From positions 899,559 through 963,558 of the forward strand of contig JAUJEA010000001.1 of assembly GCA_030442035.1 (NCBI GenBank): a DNA stretch of 64,000 bases. Direction: 5' to 3'. Shown piece after piece: positions 59,343-64,000 of this stretch (within the stretch, counting starts at the first letter, position 1; every line of letters begins with the position of its first letter). This DNA comes from Splendidivirga corallicola (lineage in GTDB: Bacteria; Bacteroidota; Bacteroidia; Cytophagales; Cyclobacteriaceae). The translations under genes and the position numbers were made by a program. The notes under the pieces are model-generated. The model saw nothing but the letters and a program-made list of their open reading frames with translations, did no database searches and was not told where the DNA came from.

Positions 59343-61379
59343 ATGCTAAAAAAAATCTTTCTCTGGGGTATTTTTTCTTTTGTGCTAGTAGCCACTGCTT
59401 TTATTGTTTACAGGTTTTTCCTGATTCCCGAGGGTAGTCTAAAGCCAATTTACCTTGTCCCGGAAGATGCCATTTACATCATTGAAACCGAAGAACCAGT
59501 CGATAGCTGGGAAAAGATCCGTTCCAGTCAGGTCTGGGAGCATCTTCAGCAAAATGCATATTTCGCCCACCTAACTAAAAATGCCAACAGTCTGGATTCT
59601 TTGTTCCAAAACAACAAGACATTGTTTAAACTGCTAGGATCAAGAGCACTTGTAGTATCGGCTCATATGTACAAGCGTAGCGACTATGATTTTCTCTTTG
59701 TGGTTGATCTTCAAAAGGTGTCCAAACTGGTTGAACTCAAAAACTACCTGCAGTCTCTTTTGAGCGATAACTTCAAAGTGACCAGGAGGGATTATCATGA
59801 TCGGGAAATTATTGAGCTATATGATCGTGAAAGCAGGGAAACTTTGCATTTATCTTTCATAGAAAACCTTTTGGTGGCATCCTACACACATACACTCGTT
59901 GAAGCATCCATTGACCAGCTAGCGGAACCGGTTATTGGCAGGGATATCCATTTCATTGAAGTAAACAAAAAGGTTGATCATGATAATATGTTCAGAATAT
60001 ACGTGCAGTATGGTTATCTGGATGATTATATGTTAACGTACATGAATCAGCATAATGAATATGTTAAAAGCCTTAGCGAGTATTTAAAGTTTTCGGCTTT
60101 TTCGTTTAATTTTAAAAAAAATCATGATCTTCTGCTCAATGGTTACACTAATATCAATGAAGATTCCGCTTCCTATCTTCAGGTAATCCGCAGGTCGGGA
60201 AAAGGAGGATTGAGCATTACAAAGGTTGCCCCGCAAAGAACTGCTTTTTACATGGGCATGGGATTCGACAGCTTTGAGGAATTCTATGATAATTTTGAAG
60301 CGATAATCCAAAATCACCCTGAAAAATTCAAAGAATACCAGGATGGAACAGATAGAATTGAGAAATTTCTGAAAATCGATATAAAAGAGAATTTCATTAG
60401 TTGGGTGGATGATGAAATTGCTTTTATTCAAATGCAAAATTCAGGTTTAGGAAAGGAAAATGAATTTGCCCTTGTCCTGAAAGCAAAAGATAGTGAAGAT
60501 GCCAATGAACATCTTGAATTCATTATCAAACAAATAAAAAGGAAAACCCCGGTAAAATTTAAAAAAGTAGTTTATAAAGATTATCCGATCAATTTCTTAT
60601 CTGTAAAGGGTTTTTTCAGGTTAATCTTTGGAAAGTTATTTTCTAATTTGGATAAACCCTATTTTACAATCATAGATGATTATGTCATTTTCAGTAATCA
60701 TCCTCAAACGTTGAAAAACATCATTAACGACTATCACCAGGAAAGTACCCTGGCCAACTCCGATGATTTTCAAACCCATATGAAGCAATTTGATCAAAGC
60801 TCCAATCTATTCCTCTATGTAAATACTCCAGTACTTCATGAGAATCTCAAAGGATTTGTAAGTAAACAAACCAGTTATGATCTTGATCGAAACAAAAATT
60901 TTATTATCTGTTTTCCTCAGGTAGCTTTTCAAATGACTTCTTCAGGAGATCTTTTTGAGACAAAACTTGCCCTACAATATCTTAACCCTCAAATAGTAGA
61001 GGAAAAAATACAATTCTCTCAAAATCCTGAAAAATTTTTATTGAGTGCAGTAGGTCCTATTCAGGACAACGATCCCACTGAAATATCCAATGCCGTCCTT
61101 ATGGATATGGTGGAGGAAGAAGAGATCATAGAAGTTGCAGAAATAAGTCCGGATGATCTGGATGCAAAAAAGCATCAGGAGTTCTATGAGGATGGCGCTC
61201 TGAAACTTGAAGTTCCGTTGAAAGACGGCTTAAAACACGGAACCTACAGAGAGTACTATCCTAATGGAAGCATTAAGATTAAAGGTAAGTATAGAAGGGA
61301 TCAACAAAACGGTGTTTGGAAGGTATATGATGAAGAGGGGAATACCATAGAAAGAAAAAGATATCGTGCGGTTAAATAG
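59343..61379 (+). CDS. DUF3352-like exported protein with C-terminal MORN-type repeats
   Basis: A 678-residue protein anchored by an N-terminal transmembrane segment (KIFLWGIFSFVLVATAFIVY). Residues ~30-580 resemble the DUF3352 type of large alpha/beta proteins ('VPEDAIYIIETEEPVDSWEK', 'LLGSRALVVSAHMYKRSDYD'). An acidic linker follows at ~590-605. The end (~615-675) has MORN_2/YwqK-like repeats ('YEDGALKLEVPLKDGLKHGT', 'YREYYPNGSIKIKGKYRRDQ'). The MORN-like tail may bind lipid or peptidoglycan. The family has no known function. It stands ~70 bp ahead of the methyltransferase gene. Confidence 0.75.
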   Translation: MLKKIFLWGIFSFVLVATAFIVYRFFLIPEGSLKPIYLVPEDAIYIIETEEPVDSWEKIRSSQVWEHLQQNAYFAHLTKNANSLDSLFQNNKTLFKLLGSRALVVSAHMYKRSDYDFLFVVDLQKVSKLVELKNYLQSLLSDNFKVTRRDYHDREIIELYDRESRETLHLSFIENLLVASYTHTLVEASIDQLAEPVIGRDIHFIEVNKKVDHDNMFRIYVQYGYLDDYMLTYMNQHNEYVKSLSEYLKFSAFSFNFKKNHDLLLNGYTNINEDSASYLQVIRRSGKGGLSITKVAPQRTAFYMGMGFDSFEEFYDNFEAIIQNHPEKFKEYQDGTDRIEKFLKIDIKENFISWVDDEIAFIQMQNSGLGKENEFALVLKAKDSEDANEHLEFIIKQIKRKTPVKFKKVVYKDYPINFLSVKGFFRLIFGKLFSNLDKPYFTIIDDYVIFSNHPQTLKNIINDYHQESTLANSDDFQTHMKQFDQSSNLFLYVNTPVLHENLKGFVSKQTSYDLDRNKNFIICFPQVAFQMTSSGDLFETKLALQYLNPQIVEEKIQFSQNPEKFLLSAVGPIQDNDPTEISNAVLMDMVEEEEIIEVAEISPDDLDAKKHQEFYEDGALKLEVPLKDGLKHGTYREYYPNGSIKIKGKYRRDQQNGVWKVYDEEGNTIERKRYRAVK

Positions 61380-61451
61380 TTAATATTCAAACCAATTGAC
61401 GGCCTGACATTTTTTTATAATTTTGCGCATTCAAATGCGAGACGAATCAGT

Positions 61452-62195
61452 ATGAAACGTAACTTGTCCAAAGACAATATCCCTGAAAATACTTCCAAAA
61501 ACACCCACAATGTAGTTTTCGAACTACTTTTTGAAGACAAGGATACCAATATTGTTATGGACATACCGTCAGGGGCCGGGGCATTTACCAAACGACTTTT
61601 GGATGCCAATAAAGAAGTGCATTCCGCTGATATTCAAAATATATTGCAGGTTGACAATCCCAACTTTCAGGTATCTGATATGAACAAGACACTTCCTTTC
61701 GAGGATGGTAAGTTTTGTGCGGTGGTTTGCATCGATGGTATCGAACATATTGAAAGGCAGTATGATTTTATTCGAGAATGTCATCGTGTTTTAAGAAAGG
61801 GTGGCAAACTAATTTTATCTACACCAAACATCAGTTCGATCCGATCAAGATGGAGGTGGTTGACAACAGGCCACCACAACAAATGCAAAGCTCCATTAAA
61901 TGAAGTCAAGCCAACACCGCTTCACCATATTGGTATGATATCCTTTCATGAAATGCGATACCTCTTGCATAGCAACGGCTTCACCATCACATCGATTAGA
62001 ACAAACAGAATAAAATTAGTTAGCTGGTTATATGCATTATGGATGCCCTTATTATATATCAGCACCAGCCTGGTTTATAAAAAAGAAGAAAAGGATCCGG
62101 ACCAGCGTAAACGTAACAAGGAGATCAAAAAACAAATGTTTTCAAGCCCAATCCTTTTTGGAGAAACCATGATCATAAAAGCGACCAAACATTAA
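61452..62195 (+). CDS. Class I SAM-dependent methyltransferase
   Basis: A 247-residue methyltransferase of the Methyltransf_11/23 type. The SAM-binding motif I is 'IVMDIPSGAGAFTKRLLDAN' (acidic residue then GxGxF-like), the motif II acidic end is 'EVHSADI', and the post-II region 'VVCIDGIEHIERQYDFIREC' with 'HRVLRKGGKLILSTPNISSI' is typical. The C-terminal part has a hydrophobic segment (LVSWLYALWMPLLYISTSLV) that may bind membrane, then a charged tail. It resembles methyltransferases near glycosyltransferase or surface-polysaccharide genes, but here the neighbours do not reveal the substrate. Confidence 0.85.
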   Translation: MKRNLSKDNIPENTSKNTHNVVFELLFEDKDTNIVMDIPSGAGAFTKRLLDANKEVHSADIQNILQVDNPNFQVSDMNKTLPFEDGKFCAVVCIDGIEHIERQYDFIRECHRVLRKGGKLILSTPNISSIRSRWRWLTTGHHNKCKAPLNEVKPTPLHHIGMISFHEMRYLLHSNGFTITSIRTNRIKLVSWLYALWMPLLYISTSLVYKKEEKDPDQRKRNKEIKKQMFSSPILFGETMIIKATKH

Positions 62196-62543
62196 GCAGC
62201 AAGCTGGCTTAGTATCTCGTCAAAACAAGCTCTTTTCAGGAATCATCATTGTATTATTATATAACAATAGTTCATCGATAAATCCATTATGTCATATGTG
62301 AATGATCATGAAAAGCTGTTAATTAGCCTTCATTGCTTTGGAGAAAGCTCAAAAAAATCACGTCGGATTTTCGGTTGATTTCCATCACAGATCATAAATC
62401 ACTGGACCTCAACAATCTCCCCTTACCCAGGTATAGGAAAACTTCATCAAAAAAAACCTGTAAATCATTCCATTATCAACGATCAATATCCATTTTTTAA
62501 CACTGTATTAATTTGGTGACATTAAATATTGGAACAATTCAAA

Positions 62544-62574
62544 TTGTTTTAACGCTTTACAAATGCTATATTTG
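62544..62574 (+). promoter_or_regulatory. Bacteroidota promoter (TTG-N20-TATATTTG)
   Basis: TTG (62544-62546), a 20-base spacer, then TATATTTG (62567-62574) match the -33/-7 consensus of Bacteroidota. The transcript would begin near 62581, giving a leader of ~130 bases. This is the clearest promoter in the window. Confidence 0.7.
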
Positions 62575-62612
62575 GTACGCAGAAAGAAAAAAAGGTGATT
62601 TGAAGTTTCCAC

Positions 62613-62655
62613 TAGAGAAATGTGCATTTCACACTTTTTTTTCTGGGTTTCTCTA
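62613..62655 (+). promoter_or_regulatory. Leader hairpin of the LamG-like gene
   Basis: TAGAGAAA and TTTCTCTA form a perfect 8-bp stem, and an inner dyad GAAATG-TG-CATTTC overlaps it, so alternative structures are possible. It lies inside the expected 5' leader, 59 bases before the start codon. Confidence 0.45.
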
Positions 62656-62713
62656 AAATTGGCTGTTTATAATTTTACGCTATTAACAAAATCTACAATC
62701 AACTGTTTTAACT

Positions 62714-64000
62714 ATGCAAGGGAAAGTTACATTACTTTTTTTGTTGATCCTTCTGCCGTTTGGAATTATGGCTCAGACCGGTCCTGGAGGTATTGGAAGA
62801 ACAGACGGCACTTCGGAATTGGTTTTATGGTTAGATGCCGGAACCATAAGTGGTAATGACGGTACTTTCGTGGTGATATGGCCAGACCAATCTGGCTACG
62901 GAAGTGATGCACAAGAGGATGGGGTTAACGGCTTTCCAGTGCTTAAGCAGAATATTATTAACGGTCAATCGGTGGTTAGATTTGGTGGGACCGATGAATT
63001 TTTTAATGGTACCTTATCCAGTGCCTTAAGTGCTCCTTCAACTATATTAACTGTAAATTATTTCAATGCTCTAAGTCAAGGTTCTAACCATGACTACGTA
63101 GTAAGCGTTGGAAATGGAACCGGGCAACATACTGGGATTGCCAGAAGAAGTAATGCCATCCAAACTCCCCCTGAGGCTGATCGCTATTATAGCTGGGAAA
63201 CCGAGCCGAGAACAGGTGTTGTACTTAATGGACAAGAATGGATGGCCATCACACAGGTGCAAACAATTGGCGCACCACGGCATTTCATGTATCTGGATGG
63301 AGCTAGTCAAACAGTGGAAGACTACGGAATTGATTTTAGCAGTACCGTAGGTAATTATTCAGTCGCTAATTACATAAATGACAGAAGTTTAGATGACGAA
63401 CTTAATGGCGACATTGCCGAGATCATCATATTCAACAGAGAACTAAATGCTGCCGAATTAAATATCATACATTCCTATCTTGATGCCAAATACGGAATAA
63501 ACATGACCGATGATAAATACGCTGGAGATGATTCCGGTATCAACCGCAATGTGGCGGGAATTGGTACGGAGGCAACAGGCAGTATGACGGTAGCATCATC
63601 GGCTGGATTAGGGATGCAAATTGCATCAGGTTTTGGGAATGGAGATTATGTTATGTTTGGGCATAACACAATTAGCAATGGTACCAACACAACAGATATC
63701 AGCGATCCTCCGGGAGGAGACGAATTGGAAGGAAGATGGGAACGCACATGGTTTGTAGACATGACTGGGGCCGCCAGCGCGTCGGTAGATATTACTTTTG
63801 ACTTCAGTGAATCAGGGCTAACCGGTGTTCCGGATGGTGATGCAAATAATTACAAACTAATCTATAGGACAGGTTTCTCAGGTGATTGGACCATTGTAGC
63901 AGACGGAAGTAGTTTTAGTGGTGATCAGATTTTATTCAATAATGTTAATACATCAGTGTTTTCCGGTGGAGATGGCTTCATCACTTTAGGGACAACTAGT
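62714..64000 (+). CDS. Large LamG-like secreted protein, N-terminal part
   Basis: This gene runs off the right edge; 429 codons are visible without a stop. It starts at ATG 62714 with a signal peptide (MQGKVTLLFLLILLPFGIMA). Residues ~35-260 form a concanavalin/LamG-like domain ('ELVLWLDAGTISGNDGTFVV', 'WPDQSGYGSDAQEDGVNGFP', 'GDIAEIIIFNRELNAAELNI', 'SYLDAKYGI'). A second region follows ('GDDSGINRNVAGIGTEATGS', 'GDYVMFGHN', 'GRWERTWFVD'), resembling the tail domains of large Bacteroidota surface proteins. These are usually type IX secretion substrates; the C-terminal signal that would prove this is outside the window. Confidence 0.85.
   Translation, partial: MQGKVTLLFLLILLPFGIMAQTGPGGIGRTDGTSELVLWLDAGTISGNDGTFVVIWPDQSGYGSDAQEDGVNGFPVLKQNIINGQSVVRFGGTDEFFNGTLSSALSAPSTILTVNYFNALSQGSNHDYVVSVGNGTGQHTGIARRSNAIQTPPEADRYYSWETEPRTGVVLNGQEWMAITQVQTIGAPRHFMYLDGASQTVEDYGIDFSSTVGNYSVANYINDRSLDDELNGDIAEIIIFNRELNAAELNIIHSYLDAKYGINMTDDKYAGDDSGINRNVAGIGTEATGSMTVASSAGLGMQIASGFGNGDYVMFGHNTISNGTNTTDISDPPGGDELEGRWERTWFVDMTGAASASVDITFDFSESGLTGVPDGDANNYKLIYRTGFSGDWTIVADGSSFSGDQILFNNVNTSVFSGGDGFITLGTTS

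Larger units (their letters stand above)
62196..62713. other. Intergenic region before the LamG-like secreted protein gene
   Basis: About 520 bases. It contains the promoter at 62544-62574 and a long structured leader (62613-62655). No gene is supportable; a frame at 62620-62856 overlaps the true gene out of phase. Confidence 0.55.

Noticed and set aside
62620-62856. 78-residue frame across the leader and start of the LamG-like gene
   Set aside because: Out of phase with the real gene, whose signal peptide starts at 62714.

Overview
The window looks like a chromosomal segment of a Bacteroidota bacterium, most likely a Cytophagales-type (Flammeovirgaceae/Fulvivirga-like) environmental lineage. 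It is AT-rich and carries SusC/SusD, STN-type TonB receptors, DUF4249, DUF5723, OmpA/PD40, FG-GAP/ASPIC-UnbV proteins and TAnnTTTG-type -7 boxes. I saw no rRNA, tRNA, phage, insertion sequence or CRISPR array. Gene order looks stable rather than island-like, and the genus assignment is inference from gene content only.

Layout. 1-7.8 kb: end of a DUF3857/3858 protein, a secreted unknown, and an operon of a TonB receptor, a DUF4249 lipoprotein and an MG2/plug-like protein. 8.2-24.8 kb: a sugar-acid/sugar-oxidation neighbourhood with a CBM9-like secreted protein, two Gfo/Idh/MocA oxidoreductases (one with a Tat signal), two xylose-isomerase-like TIM barrels (one with a Tat signal), a cysteine-less SUMF1-domain protein, a NagZ-like GH3/serine-hydrolase fusion, DUF3179, TMEM220, a GNAT-like protein, an aminotransferase and an FG-GAP protein. 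25-33.3 kb, minus strand: a SusC/SusD pair plus ROK kinase, glycosylasparaginase and CutC, which suggests uptake and breakdown of N-acetylglucosaminyl-asparagine or related amino-sugar material. 34-37.5 kb: a large FG-GAP/ASPIC-UnbV exported protein. 37.5-47 kb: housekeeping genes (thiL, methylmalonyl-CoA epimerase, an IscA-type protein, a long PurF, 2-oxoacid:ferredoxin oxidoreductase korAB and an adrenodoxin-reductase-like flavoprotein). 47-54 kb: a serine hydrolase and a three-gene envelope operon (lipoprotein, DUF5723, PD40-OmpA). 54.2-59 kb: a small winged-helix regulator inside a run of membrane protein genes (DUF4173, DUF1361, diacylglycerol kinase) and a ferritin-like protein. 59.3-64 kb: a DUF3352-like/MORN protein, a methyltransferase and the start of a large LamG-like secreted protein that runs off the right edge.

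The most interesting signals lie between the genes. Two nearly identical 22-bp boxes with the dyad ACTTTG-N5-CAAAGT sit in front of the two transcription units around the winged-helix gene and look like its operators, one of them overlapping a -7 box. A C-rich element (ATCMCCCRTTTTWA...) recurs in four intergenic regions of the carbohydrate half of the window. Tandem 8-bp repeats of form NNNAACAC occur in two or three unrelated gaps. A 26-bp near-perfect hairpin separates the convergent iscA-type gene and purF. The clearest candidate for an undescribed system is the winged-helix/membrane-protein locus at 54.2-59 kb. The second is the Tat-exported sugar oxidoreductase / TIM barrel / degenerate SUMF1 trio at 19.9-23.2 kb.
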